Positions 50,501 through 62,523 of a stretch of DNA of 64,000 nucleotides are shown piece after piece (within the stretch, counting starts at the first letter, position 1; each line of letters opens with the position of its first letter). The notes under the pieces were generated by a model that was not told the origin of the DNA, ran no database searches, and worked only from the letters and a program-made list of their open reading frames with translations. The DNA comes from Motacilla alba alba (taxonomy: Eukaryota > Chordata > Aves > Passeriformes > Motacillidae): assembly GCF_015832195.1 (NCBI RefSeq), contig NC_052019.1, positions 45,697,016-45,761,015 of the forward strand. Reading direction: 5' to 3'. Position numbers and translations under genes: made by a program.

Positions 50501-52574
50501 GGGTAATTTGAGCTGCTGGGGTAATAAGCTTCTCCTTGACAGGAAAGGGTCTAATGCAGTCTTTGGATGTATAAACAGAGGTAGTTCAAATAGCAATGGA
50601 GCAATGATATTTGTGTTTGGCCCTGGAGAGAGCACTATTGGAATCTGTGTCCAGTTCAGTCATTTGAGAAGGATATTGGCAAACTGAAATGGGTTAGAGA
50701 ACAATTAACAAGCTGGAAAATACTTATTATGGGCAGAAAACCCACAAGCCAGGAGCTAGTGTGTATTTTATTAAAAAAAAAAAAAGTTAAAGGGTGCTTA
50801 TTTGCAATCCATGAGTTTACCAGGGAGGAAAGCAAAAAATTGGACTAGAAGCATGGCATAGGATCTAACAGTAAGGCTCTCATCAAAAGTTACAGTAGCA
50901 ATTATAAAACTTTTTTTTTCTTGTTTTTTTCTTACAGCTACACTTTAATAAGAGTCAACACAGCAGAGTGCCACTCCAGTCCTCCCTGTTGGCCTCAGGA
51001 GCCACAAATCTAAGAAAACTACTGACAGTATCTCAAACAATAAGTGAGCCAAAATTGCATGAGCATCCACACAGATCCATAAATACAAGCATGAGGTCAG
51101 GGTCTTAACCTGAAACCAAACGCTTTGAATATTCACATGTACATAGAAAACAGGCACCTTATGGCACACTTGCTGTCCAGAGAGAGGTAAGAAAGTTCCA
51201 GTGTTTGAGACTGAAAAAGGAATCCAATATTGCAAGGGAAAAGGGTTGGTTGGGCAAATAACATGTGTAAGGTGTGGAGCAACGAGAGCAGCAGAGAAGA
51301 CAAGTAACTCCCTGCCATGAAAAGAGATCTGAGAAGAGTGGGGTTTTATACAAGCACATAAGGGTAAAATTAATCCTTAAAGGAAAATGAATGAGGTAGG
51401 GATTTGCGTTAGGCTCAGTTTTTATGCAGGTGTTCTCATTAATGTGAGAGGAAGGAGAACTGCAGATGATGTGAAAGTACAAGTTACTGCCCTGGAGGAA
51501 ATATAAAAGAAGATACAAAAAAAGTGGTAGAGGATAATAACACAAGCACAGAATAACAGTGTGAGATTCAGAGTGAAAATATGTAAATTAACTCATTGAG
51601 GCAGAGGAAAAGATGGAACTAATCCAAAGGAAGGGGAAATTGTACTGAGCAGCTATGCTGAAAGATAAGAAATGTGCAAAGATGGAAATACAGAGCCAGT
51701 GAAATGAGTCTGCAGTGTGATATGGTAGCTTAAAAGATGGCATTAGTTCTGGATTTCACATGTAAAAACACAATTTTGGAGTCTAGACCCGTAGGAAGGT
51801 CTGCTTCCAGGCTCTAAGCACAGCACGAGGTAAAGATGTCCTCCTAATGTTGTTTTCTTGGGAAGAGAAATACCATGCTGTGAGTTGAAATACCAATAAT
51901 ACAAGGCAATTTTGGAGTAACTGAAATTAATTCAAGCAGGATCCAGACATGGGTCAAAGTACATTTGGATCAGAATTTAGCTGAGGTATTTTGATATTGG
52001 GCAGGCTCTAGCCAAACTCCCGTTTGCACATTGAAAAGTGACACAGATTGGATTGAGGCATGTTGCTCAGGAAACTACAGGCTGAAACTTGGAGAAAATT
52101 AGTTCTGAAACTGACCTGGAAATCTGAGTCTTCCTTGGTTGTCAGACAGGGCATTTCCTTAGAAAAATTCTAACAACATTTTCAGTATCTTAGATACAGC
52201 ACTTGTACAACTGCACCACAAAGAAAAAACGTTCAAGAGGCAAGGAGATGGATTAGAGTACCCACTGGGTTTATTCCACCTTTGTGATGACTTTATGAAA
52301 GCACTTTGTCAGCTCTTCACTAACTACTGTGTACTTAGCTCTGATCTGTCCTGTCAGTCTATGGTTTGGGAAGTTAGATTTAGCTATAAAATCCAATCTG
52401 TCTCTCTGAAATCTAAAAATAGAATTGTTGAGAATGTATGGGCTGAATTATGGATCAAATGTGTCACTGCAGAAATCAAGGACAAAATGTGTGACATTAA
52501 ACTGATGTAAAAGAAAAACTCTTTACTTGACTATTTCTGTACTCATAGAGTACATTTTTCATACACAGAGCTCT
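47511..52574. other. unique AT-rich DNA, no gene recognised
   Basis: Five kilobases with no recognised gene or mobile element. Short T and A runs occur near 47950, 48900, 50773 and 50912. The longest open frame is 128 codons on the minus strand (51159-51545), rich in Leu, Ser, Phe and Cys as expected from translating AT-rich DNA, with no recognisable domain. Confidence 0.55.
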
Positions 52575-52660
52575 GTGAAGACATTAGCTAATTAATCTTC
52601 ACAGGATGTCAGGGGACCATTACTCACTCTTTCCTTTTTCAGGCAGAAGAGAAAGTTTAG
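52575..52660 (-). mobile_element. possible second MIR-like relic
   Basis: The order 'agctaattaatcttcacag', 'aggggaccattactcactc' and 'tttcaggcagaagagaaag' resembles the reversed MIR core ('taactcatttaatcctcaca', 'ctattattatccccatttta', 'cagatgaggaaactgag'). Only about 85 bases match loosely and no tRNA-related head is visible, so this is a weak call made by analogy with the better copy at 22860-23045. Confidence 0.35.
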
Positions 52661-52860
52661 AGAATCTTTCCATCTTCCAACTGGAATCGGGAATATGAAT
52701 GTCTTGTTCATTGCCCCATGCTGGAGTCCCCAGCCCATACTGCCACCTAATGCCTGTGTAACACAAGTGAGAAAATGTAGCCTTCACAAAACCAATTCAG
52801 TAGGCATTTTCAAACTAATCACAATTTTTACTATTAAAAAAAAAAAAAAGGACACATAAA

Positions 52861-52980
52861 TTGGCTTGAAGGAGGGTTTGAACTGGTTTAAACTTGTCTG
52901 GACTGGTTTGGACCAGTTTGAACTGGTCTGGACCACTTTGAACTAGTTTGGACCGGTTTGAAGCGATTTGAAGTACCAAA
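52861..52980. repeat. decamer-period minisatellite
   Basis: From 52861 to 52980 the sequence can be cut into twelve 10-base blocks in one register. The core eight (52881-52960) are aactggttta, aacttgtctg, gactggtttg, gaccagtttg, aactggtctg, gaccactttg, aactagtttg and gaccggtttg. The approximate consensus is RACYGGTTTG. The outer blocks are more diverged. There is no length variation among units, only substitutions. Read on the minus strand, the array is stop-free and gives a repeating peptide-like pattern (FKLVQTSPDKFKPVQT), but nothing else supports translation. A 14-base A run lies just to the left at 52836-52849. Confidence 0.9.
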
Positions 52981-53011
52981 GGCTTGTAGTACCAAGCGAT
53001 TTGAAGTACCA
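52962..53011. repeat. 17-bp direct repeat at end of minisatellite
   Basis: The word agcgatttgaagtacca is at 52962-52978 and again, identically, at 52995-53011. The 16 bases between also contain a gtaccaa-like word. The first copy overlaps the last two blocks of the decamer array, so this is probably a later duplication at the array's edge. Confidence 0.92.
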
Positions 53012-56000
53012 TGGTAGCACACCTGAGAAGCAGTGTCTCCTCCTGTGAGAGGTCACAGGCTGCCTTCTTGTGCTGCTTTGGTACAAATGGGATCCACAGG
53101 AGCACAGGCACAGCTGCTGACCATCACCCATGTAGCACTCTGAGAACTCCTGGCTGGGTGGGGCCAGCAGGAAGGAATTTCCTCATCACTCAGGGGGCTC
53201 CAGGATTGATATTCCCCTCTCTCGCTGAGGCAAGCGTTGGTGTATGAGCTCCACCTTTCTGGTAGAGGGGGAAAGTGTGATTGCAAGTCTTCTCAGAGAC
53301 CTCAGGAACTCAGGAATCCCCAGCCATCATTTGTGATTACAGCAGCTGCTTTGCCCTGCATACTGATGAGGCCAAAACTTGTCCTGGGACCACAATGCTG
53401 AATTGCTGCTCCCTCCATAGCAGTAACTTCTACCGCATCATCAGTCACAATCTCTTCACTTTTCAGACCTGCCACAAGCAGTTAAGAGTAGCTGTTATTC
53501 ACAGGACCTTCCCCAGCACAGTAATGTTCACAGCCACATAGGCCTCTGTGTGCTGCCCCTGGATTGTTTGCAGCTGCTGAGGGACACAGGGACACATCGG
53601 CCGAGGGGCATGCCGTTTGCACAGCCATTGACGGCGAGATGCCGCTGTCCTCGAAACAGAAAGAGGTGGCACACTTGTTGTGCTGAGTTAACATTCCTGA
53701 TGCACCTACGCTCTGGACTTTCTAAAAAGACATGTTTGTCACTACAGCATGCGAGTAGCCATTGCCCAGAGGCAGCATAAAGCAATTGTAAATCTTTTTT
53801 CTCAAATTCTCCAACAGTTAGAATATTCCATTAACAGTAATATTTGCATGGTCTTGCTACTCACTGAGCAACTTTCCTGTAACTATTAGGTTTAGTACTG
53901 GTTCAATGAACCCTGATATTTTATTGTCCCAGCAGTGCTGACAGCATTGCCACTGGAAGACAATAACAAGGGAGAATGAACTTCTATTGTCATCTTGTTG
54001 CCATTGTTATAGAGGTGAAATTCTGTTTTGCTGTGGTTGAATAACCTTTAAATTGGGAGAAAAATCAGGCCTATACAAGCACTCTTGTGTTTTCATATAC
54101 AATATGCTGAATGTAGGGGGTTGCTGACAAGCAAGGGAAGCATTCATAGGGAAAACCAAGCTTTTTCCATTGGAGAACATTTCTGTCTTTATGACCATCA
54201 TTCAGAAATCCCTTATTAATCTAATGCATGACTTGTCCAAAGCTACAAACCGATGCACAGAAACGTAATGCTATGCCTGTAATGATTTGGAGATTACACA
54301 GTTTGCTTTTGTCCTAATTCAAGTGGAAAAACAAAATGTTTAGAGTCCTTCCTGTCAGCACTTGAAGGCATCCTTACTCTTGACTTATGTTGACTGCATA
54401 GCAGAGCCTTCAGTCCTAAAAGTACCCAAAATTTGTGCCTGCTAGAGACCTGTGCACCAGGCAGATTAGCTTACCTGGCATCTTTTCCTTTTGAAGAGAG
54501 CTGCCAACTGACTGGGAAATGGGACAGACAAGAAACCTGCTGAAGAGACCTTGTTTGTTTTCTTTCTCTCTAAATTTCACTGGCACAGACACACATTTGC
54601 AAAGCATTTCAGGTTCAGTTAATTCAGCAGCTTGTAGTGAAAAGAGAGTTTTCTCTGTTCTGCCCTCCCCACAGTGGTTCTAATCTTACCAGAAGATAGC
54701 TAAAATTACTGAGTATTAACTTTCATTAGAAACTGTCAAAGAGAAAAATTCATAGCCTGATTTTTAAAAGGTAATGACTGCACACTTTCCCACTGGAGTG
54801 CACATGCTTGAAGAAATTAGGTTATTTTCCTGTTTCAGTATTTTTCAAAATAAGCCAAATTCAGCTTGGGAGGAAGTGTATTTATTACAGGAGAACTCAG
54901 TTTTCTGGGAAGTCAGTGGCTTTTTTTCCAGGAAAACTTCTGTTGTTGTTACTATTATTGGTAGTGGTGTTGTTTCTGTTAATTCTGTACGGCAGTCCCA
55001 CTGTGTTATGCAATATAAGATAAAAAGTACTCCTTACCTCAAAGAAGGTAGATCTCAGGAAGAGAAGAGCAAAGCAAGGAAAAGAAAGGAAAGGAGAGAG
55101 GAAAAATGCAGTTTCCCCATAGGATCACATGTATAGGCCTTAACTGTTTCTTATCAGTCATCTTCTAACTTTCCCCCACTGCCACTCAAGTTTAAAAAGG
55201 AAATGTTTTTGTGGCACCCATCCCCATCTCAGAGCACCACAGTGTCAGTGCTCTGTGCTGGGTTTCCAAGTGCATTCCCAAGCAGCCAGTTAAAGCAGAC
55301 AAGATAGGTACCAAAGGAAAAAATAAATATTCGTCAGCTGCCACCTCGTTATGGAATGCAAATGCCTGTCTCCTGTCAGAATCACTGGAAGGTTTTTGCA
55401 AATGCATAAGTGCATAAATTGTGTCTGGGAAATTGCAGCTACCATTGCTCCCAGAGAAGTGCATCCTGTTAGCTTGCTTTTTAGATAATATAATTAAAGA
55501 CATAAGAGAGGCTTGTGCTAAATTCAGGCATACTGAATCTAGAACATGGACTTTTGCAATATTAACAGGGTTTCCATTCTCCACATAACTTGGCAGATAT
55601 CCTCCTTTGCCAAACATTTCCATTCTGCTGTTTACTGGATATGGGACAGGCTGAATTCAGGAAGAAGCAAAGTCCTGGTTTTGCCTAAGACTGCAGACAC
55701 AATTTCTTGCCTGCAGTCAGGTACATGTAGTAGCCACTCAAATGTTGAGTCTGTTAAGACACACAGAATTGCCCTTCAGAAGAAATAATATCTTATGCCT
55801 ATGAGGCAGCAGACATCAATTTACATAATTTATCATGGATCAGCCATAATTAGCCTGAGGAGCACATGCTAGGCTTGAGCATTTTATTGCCAAAGTTAGG
55901 TGGATATAGTATTTGTATAACAGGAATACTATGCTTTTTGGTTTGTTATTGTTGTTGTTAAAACCAGTACATTACAGTGTTATTTGTACTGAGTGGCTGT

Positions 56001-56189
56001 GGCAAGTGGACCTCCTCTCTTCCCTTTGAGCAGAGGCTAGGACAGAGGATATTTTGGACTGTGATTTCTACTTTTAATTGCTACTGTTTTGTCCTTAGAG
56101 GTAGATTAGATAGAATATGTATTTCTGAGCCTGACAAACAAGCTGAGATCAAAGCGTTGATCTTTGTCTTCCTAGTGGCATTGCTGTCT
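53012..56189. other. unique DNA, no gene recognised
   Basis: The 53030-53280 part is G+C-richer, with several overlapping frames on both strands and no recognised domain. A purine-rich stretch lies at 55055-55105. The minus-strand frame 55192-55623 (143 codons, ATG start) is discussed as a finding. No interspersed repeat is recognised. Confidence 0.5.
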
Positions 56190-56238
56190 AACTAACTAAA
56201 CTAAAACCAACTAACTAAACTAAAACCAACTAACTAAA
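56190..56238. repeat. 19-bp tandem repeat, 2.6 copies
   Basis: The unit aactaactaaactaaaacc occurs at 56190-56208 and 56209-56227, followed by the first 11 bases of a third copy at 56228-56238. Copies are identical. The unit itself is built of aacta-like words, so it probably grew from a shorter AT-rich simple repeat. Confidence 0.95.
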
Positions 56239-59200
56239 TTACTTGGGAATGGAAAGATAATGAATACAGAAAATGGATTGGAAATGTTACCAGAATACCT
56301 TAATGAAATTAAAATTTTAAAAAAGCAATTCAGCAACACACTGATTGTCCCTTACAAAGTCACACATAACAGTTAGTGTGCAGTGCAAAGTACAGGAGGA
56401 GGAAGGGCCTCCCACAGTGACCAACTTCCATTAAGTAATAACACCTAGGGATGAAGGTTATGTCCTTGACCTTACCTTTCATAAGCCTTAGTATTCTCCC
56501 TGAGCTTACTTATGAAACTTTAGGTTTTTCAGGTCATTTTAGGGGACAACAGGAGTGAAAATCTTGCCATTTTAAGTTGTTGGTTTAAAGATAATCCCAG
56601 TTGCTAGTGGCCAGAATTCATGACTGTGTGCCAGCTGCTTGCTGGCACACATGGCCAATGCTGGCATCCGGGCTCTGGTGAGATAAATGTCCAGGTCCCA
56701 GAGGTCATCATGACTGGCTTTACTTGCATTTGCAAGGAAGGGATGTAGCTGGAAAGAGACCTGCATTTCCATTTCTGGAGGCCAGCATGATCATGCATAC
56801 TGCTTTTGATATTTCTCTCCTGGAGGGAGATGATTTGCCTTCAGTTCTATTTGAGGCTCTCAAAGACACCTCACTGCCTTGCTGGAAGGGAATGGCTTGT
56901 GCAGTAGAAAAGCATGTTTTTCCACACACACTTTTAACTCTCTGACTCCACATAAACATAACCCTTGCAGACTGAGTACCTCAAAATAATGCAGTAGGAG
57001 TAGAGCAGTACTTCAACTCTGTCAGTTCCCAGGTGTGTTCATGCAGCTCTTAAAAGCCTGGCACCCTCAGCAGTAAAACCCTGCTTTGTAAAATCTGAGT
57101 TGCTGTTTTTCTGGCGGAGCTGAGGAAGTTGTTGGCATCCAAGCTGCACAGAACACCTTATTGTTCCACTTGTCAGCTCCGATGCCGGGATCATTGCCTG
57201 CACGCTTCAGTGCACATCTCACAAATTATAGCTGTACCTGTATGCAGCCTCAATTAGGTTTGTTTGTCTACAGGGGAGTTGAGACATTTCAGTGCTGCCT
57301 CTGTCAGTGCCTATTCCCAACACTGACATGGAAAGAAAGAAGAAAAAGACTCCTTTTCACGCGAGAGAGCAGAAAAACCAGAAAGGAGACCTGCAGTAAC
57401 ACCGGTCACTGCTTCCTATTGTATTATCTACAGAACAGAAAGATCCAGGGTAGTAGCAAGGGCCTGGGCTGTGCACAGGCCACTGGGAAAGCAGGGAAGG
57501 AGCACCAGTGACATCGTGGGGAGCCCAGGCCAGACCTTTAGGGCCAGAGAGAGGTTGGGAGTAGAAGCAAGAAGCTTGACATTGATTTATAATCATCTGT
57601 CTGTTTGGTTTTTTCCTTACCTCTTCTCCCCAATTAAAAAAAAATAATTTCAGAATGAAAATTTGAACCTTTAGGTTTCAAAGGCATTAAGATGAAATTT
57701 TGGCTTATCCTAAAATATGTTCTTGGGGCAGAGGAAAACATGGGATCCAACCTAATTCAAGTGAATTCATGTGTGATCACTTGAGACTAAATTCTCTATT
57801 ACACTTAGCTGCATTTTCTAGGAAAGTTTAATTCAGTCTTGTTTTTTCTTTTTTGTTTAATAATTAAAGTTTATGGTACAATTATGCTCATGCTGTAACC
57901 TAGATAGTTCCCACATGTGGATGTCTGGCTGTAATGCTATTTCTAATAAATTTGGACTCCTTTTTATTTTTCATTTCTCACTATTTAAATGAAAATTATT
58001 TCTGATATGAAATAGTTCTAGATGTTGAAGAAAAGGTGCTAAAGAATGACATATTGAATGTTTGAAGATTTGATTTCAGTAAACACACATGGGTTTCGAC
58101 AAATTAAACAAATCTTGCCAGAAGATCCATGAAATATTTTTTAGCTAGGTGGTGAGAGATGCTTATAATTTATATAGTAGGACTTGCCCTTAAAATGTCT
58201 TTTACAGTTAAGGTTCTTATGTCACCTGTATTTATGAATTATTTGAATGAAGGGAACATCAACCAGTTCCTTAACATGTGGCTGAGGGGAACATTTGTCT
58301 GCCAGGCTCTAAAAATGTGAAGATAGTGAAGAAACAGATGCTGGAGCAAGGAGGTGATTGTTATGGCCAGCAGGAGGACAGGGGCTACAGATGTGCTACT
58401 AAGCCTGAAACCTGCATTTTCATCATCATGCTTGTACTTTGACTCAGTCTTCCCTGCTGCTTGAGTTACAATGCAGCTTTTTGCAGACAGAATTTGTTCT
58501 GTTAGAAAAAGAGGATGTGACCTTCCAGGCTGGAATTACAGATGAATGCTTTTGGAAAGGCAGCAGGAAAACTCTCCTTAGTTTCAGCTGTCAAAAATGA
58601 AAGGCATGTCTCTGTCAGTTATGATAACTACAGGCACACACAGTTCTGAATTGATCTCTGGTCCTACTTAAGAGTTACAAACAGGTTACAATACACAAAA
58701 TGCTAGGAGATGCTTTACATTGAGAGTTAATGTTGTTTACCTTCAATAATGTGTATGGTAAAGAAAGGTGCATAGTAACTTAAAACACAAGCATAAAAAA
58801 GAAATTTTTTTTACATTATTTCTATACAAAAAAAAAAAAAAATCAGTGGTGACAAAGTTGAATAAAAATAATTATCTAACACTTTCCCAAAAATAATTCC
58901 CCTTCTATTTCAGTTTCCTTTCTCTCTGCTCTTTGTAGACCCTCAGTAGTTTTTGTCCCTGCTATTTTTTCTTTTAGCTCAAAGCATGGCTTCTGTGCAG
59001 AGAAAACAAATGAAAGGAGTTTTGCCATTGATTTCAAAAAGGACTTGATTTGACTCCAGATCATCTTCCCTGCCATCACAAAAAAAAAGTAAGGGCTGAA
59101 ACACACAGTCTAGGAGCTTTTATGGAAATTCAGGGCTTTATTCTGAATGCACTCAGGTGCAGCATTTCACAGGAAATTTCCAAAGGTTCAGCCAGATGAT

Positions 59201-60738
59201 AGAAATCAAAAGTACAGTCTCGCAGCCAGTCTGACCACTTTGCCTGAAACTGAAAATCATGAGGATCTCCTTTGAGCAGGGCTGATCCCAACAAGTGCAT
59301 CAGGCCTTTGAGGTTAAATGTATTGAAAGGCAGTCATTAATGTCACTGGAGTTATAGCAGGGCTGTATTTATGCTGAGAGAAATCTGTGGTGTAGAAGTA
59401 CAAAATGCCAAGCTCAGTTGAAAGGTTTTGGGGCATGTGTGTGCAGATGGGTAGAAAGATGTGATTTCTTTCTGCTCTGTTTGGTATTTGGTTTTTTATT
59501 TTATTAAATTTTTGGAGTAGTAATTTATTTTATGCAGCATGTAGTGCTATTTGTCATCCTTATTCCTTCAACCATTCCAAAATCAAGGCTTACCAGTTTT
59601 GGGTGGCACATTTCAGGTCACTAAATCGTGAAATGAAATGGAACTGGAAAGCCTGTAGAAGTAAACCACCAGGAAAAACTCCTAAAGAACTGCTATTATC
59701 AGAGCATTTAAGAACAAATATGGAAAAATATGCCTGTGTTTCCTATTTATTTGAGCAAAACAGTGACTGTGACCAACGTAAGTTGTGGATGGGACAAGGT
59801 CTGTTTGTCCAGACCCCAAACACAACATGGACACATACAGCACTTTCTTCAGGGCTCCTGAGGGAACACCTTAGCCTGTCCACAGCAAGCCAGTCTAGAA
59901 GCTTTCATTTATAGATGCCAGAATGCCAGTAATATTGGAAAGTTTTCCAGTTTTGCTTTTAAATTGGAGCAAAATCTCTCCCATCTCCATGTAGAGACTA
60001 TAGCAATTGTCTGTGTACATGAGTATTAGCTTTGTTGGAGCACAATCTCCCTACCAAGCAGTCTCCCTTCAAAAAAGGCCTTATTATTCTAAGGCAAATT
60101 CAAGGTGAGCCCACAACCCCTCTTGAATGTGAGGGCAGAAACTAGCCAGCCCCAAAATGCAGATCAATGAAAGTGTCATTGAAGGCATCTCAGAAAGAAT
60201 CAGTTACACATTTTATTATTCATTTTGATCTCTCGGGGGTCTTTGCAAAATCATTTAATGGAAATGTGATTTGGGATGTTTGCACTGGATCTGGAGGTGA
60301 TAGAGAGTCCTTCTCTACATTGCTGTTGGCAGAGGAAAAAGCTGCGATGGAATTCATAGCAGACTTGAGCCAGCTGATGTCAACAGCCCTACCTCCACTG
60401 ACTTCCACAAAGCCAAAGTGATTGACCCTCATAAAAAATCTGCCCCAGCAATTCTGGTCCTTCTCCAAATCTGTCTCTTATTAGAAAATGAATTTCCTTA
60501 AGTACCTTCATCCATCTTGTGTCCCTCTTCCTATCTAGTATTTTCCAGAGTAAGAGATCCTTAGGAAAAATACATTTCATTGTATTTTGTAGAATACATT
60601 TCACTGGGGAATTAACCCTGAGGTTTATAAATAATAAGTCACATGACCACAGCATCTTATTTGCTGTATCTGCTTCATTTATTTCAATACAATTCAGTTG
60701 TATTTCCCTGCATGGAAGCAGCAGGAAATAGCCTGCAA
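56239..60738. other. unique AT-rich DNA, no gene recognised
   Basis: No gene or mobile element is recognised. A 15-base A run lies near 58828-58842. Open frames reach 116 codons (57161-57511, plus), with no domain I can name. The frame at 60167-60421 (84 codons) is overlapped on the other strand by one of similar length, which argues against coding. Confidence 0.55.
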
Positions 60739-60780
60739 GTACCTAAAAGTACAAAAGATGTACCTAACAGTACAAAAGAT
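60739..60780. repeat. 21-bp tandem duplication
   Basis: Two abutting 21-base copies at 60739-60759 and 60760-60780 both end agtacaaaagat and differ at one base (ctaaaag versus ctaacag). Immediately right, ggtacttttgat is the inverted form of the copy end, so the two units can also fold back on the following bases. Confidence 0.93.
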
Positions 60781-61526
60781 GGTACTTTTGATGAGTAACC
60801 AGCTCAGCACAGCTCAAACATCCAGTGAAGCTGTGACAAAAGCCTCTCACAGACCACAACTTACAGAGCCAACCTCCAAATTGCCTCTTGGTGCAAAAGT
60901 CTTGATTCTCCCTGCAAAATAGAGGAGGAAGCAACACTAAAAGCTAGTTCAGCAGCTAGGCCCACTTATCAGGGTTTCTCAGTCCTAAGGCTGGTGCTTG
61001 CCATCCCTCTATTCATTTGAGAGAAATGGAGTTGGCACTGGGGAAGAAAGCCTTCTAACAGGCTGGAAATTGATGTATAGACTGCAGGAATTAATTGAAC
61101 TTTCACTGGAGCAGAGAGCAACCAATAGTGAGAGCTCTTGTGCTCTGCAACTAAAATTTACCGGGGAGCAGAACACCAGAGCTCAGGTGCCTGGCTCTAG
61201 GGTTTAGTCAGTGTCTATCCCAAACACAACAGTGACATCAGCGGGACCTTAAAACCTGCGGGGGAGAACTGTTACTGGCCCCATGCCTTGAATCAGCAGC
61301 CTGGGAAAGCCCTCAGGGGCACATGCTGCTGGGAGGGGGGTTGCGAAGGGCTTACTTGGATTTTAGCACTGACAGGCCCTTTTGCCCAAGCCTGGGTTTG
61401 GGTCTGGTCATTACCCAGTAGCATCCAAAACCAGGCTCCAGCAGAGGGCACAGCCACCCAGCAGAAGCAGGGAGCTGGGCCAGCAGCAGAGGCAGTACCA
61501 GCAGCAGGATGCTCCTGGGAGCAGAG
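60781..61526. other. unique DNA left of a CR1 copy
   Basis: No element or gene is recognised. G+C content rises toward 61300-61520, where frames on both strands stay open only because stops are rare. Confidence 0.55.
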
Positions 61527-62300
61527 ATTACAGAATCACACAATCTGCTGAGTTGGAAGATACCCACAAGGATCATCGAGACCAACTCCCAGCTCTGCAC
61601 AGGGCCATCCCCAAGAATCACACCCTGTGCCTGAGAGCATTGTCCAAACACTCCTTGACCTGTCAGGCTTGGCGCTGTGGCCACTTCCCTGGGGAACTGT
61701 TCCAGTGCCCAGCCACCCTCTGGGTGAAGAACCTTTTCCTACCATCCAACACAAACCTCTCCTGACACAACTTCAGGCCATTCCCTCAGGTTCTGTCACA
61801 GGTCACCACAGAGAAGAGATCAGTGCCTGTGCCTGCTCTTCCCCTCATGAGGAAGCTGTAGACTGCAATGAGGGTCTCCTCAGTCTCCTCTTCTCCAGGC
61901 TGAACAGACCAAGTCTCTTCCTTCTAGGGCTTCCCCTGAGGGATCCTCACCATTTCCTTTGCCATCCTCTGGACACTCTCTAACAGCTCGGTGTCTTATA
62001 TTGTGGTGTGCAAAACTGCTCCCAGCACTCAAGGTGAGGCCACCCCAGTGCAGAGCAGAGCAGAGCAGAGCAGTACAATTTCCTCCCTCGCCTGGCTGTG
62101 ACTGATGCCCCCTGGGACAGGGTTGGCTCTCCTGGCTGCCAGGGCTGAGTGGCTCATATCTAACTTGCCATGGACCAGGATCCCGAGCTCCCTTTTTGCA
62201 GTGCTGCTCCCCAGCCTCTCGTTCCCCAGTCTGCCTGTACTTCCCAGGTGCCAAATCTGGCACTTTCCCTTGTTGAACTTCATATGGCTGGTGAAGTCTC
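61527..62300 (-). mobile_element. CR1 LINE, CR1-J-like 3' portion
   Basis: Begins with ttacagaatcacacaatctg and continues with 'gagttggaagatacccacaa', 'ccacttccctggggaactg', 'cttcaggccattccctcagg', 'ccaggctgaacagacca' and 'cccccagtctgcc'-like blocks. It reaches 'cccttgttgaacttcatatg' at about 62285. The order matches the copy at 39577-40432, and the two are probably the same subfamily. The element is on the minus strand, about 0.77 kb and 5'-truncated. A small (GCAGA)n expansion lies inside it at 62056-62080. The minus-strand frame 62029-62283 begins FNKGKCQIWHLG, the conserved block after the RT domain. The coding region is broken and non-functional. Confidence 0.95.
62056..62080. repeat. 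(GCAGA)n inside a CR1 copy
   Basis: About four and a half copies of agcag-type units expand a 'gcagagcagagc' motif already present in the sibling CR1 at 37795-37812. Slippage within the LINE after insertion. Confidence 0.85.
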
Positions 62301-62480
62301 AATGCTCGGCAGAATTGGCTCCTGCTGACCCCAGATGCACCCCAAGAGGAGCTGGGGTTCTTTTTCAAAACCACCCTGGCCCCTGCTACTTCCAAGAGAG
62401 GTGCAGCATCTGCTTTTAGCGCCACAGCATATGAGCACCTGGTCTGGGCAGGTTAAAGGAAGGTAGCACAGCCAGAATGT
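62301..62480. other. short unique segment between CR1 and a T/G tract
   Basis: About 180 bases, moderately G+C-rich. It may include a diverged continuation of the CR1 copy, but I could not align it from memory. Confidence 0.5.
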
Positions 62481-62492
62481 TGGTGGGGGTTT

Positions 62493-62523
<31 letters not shown>

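Noticed and set aside
61880..62425. 181-codon minus-strand open frame
   Set aside because: It lies mostly inside a CR1 copy but is out of register with the conserved ORF2 blocks, and it runs past the element into flanking DNA.
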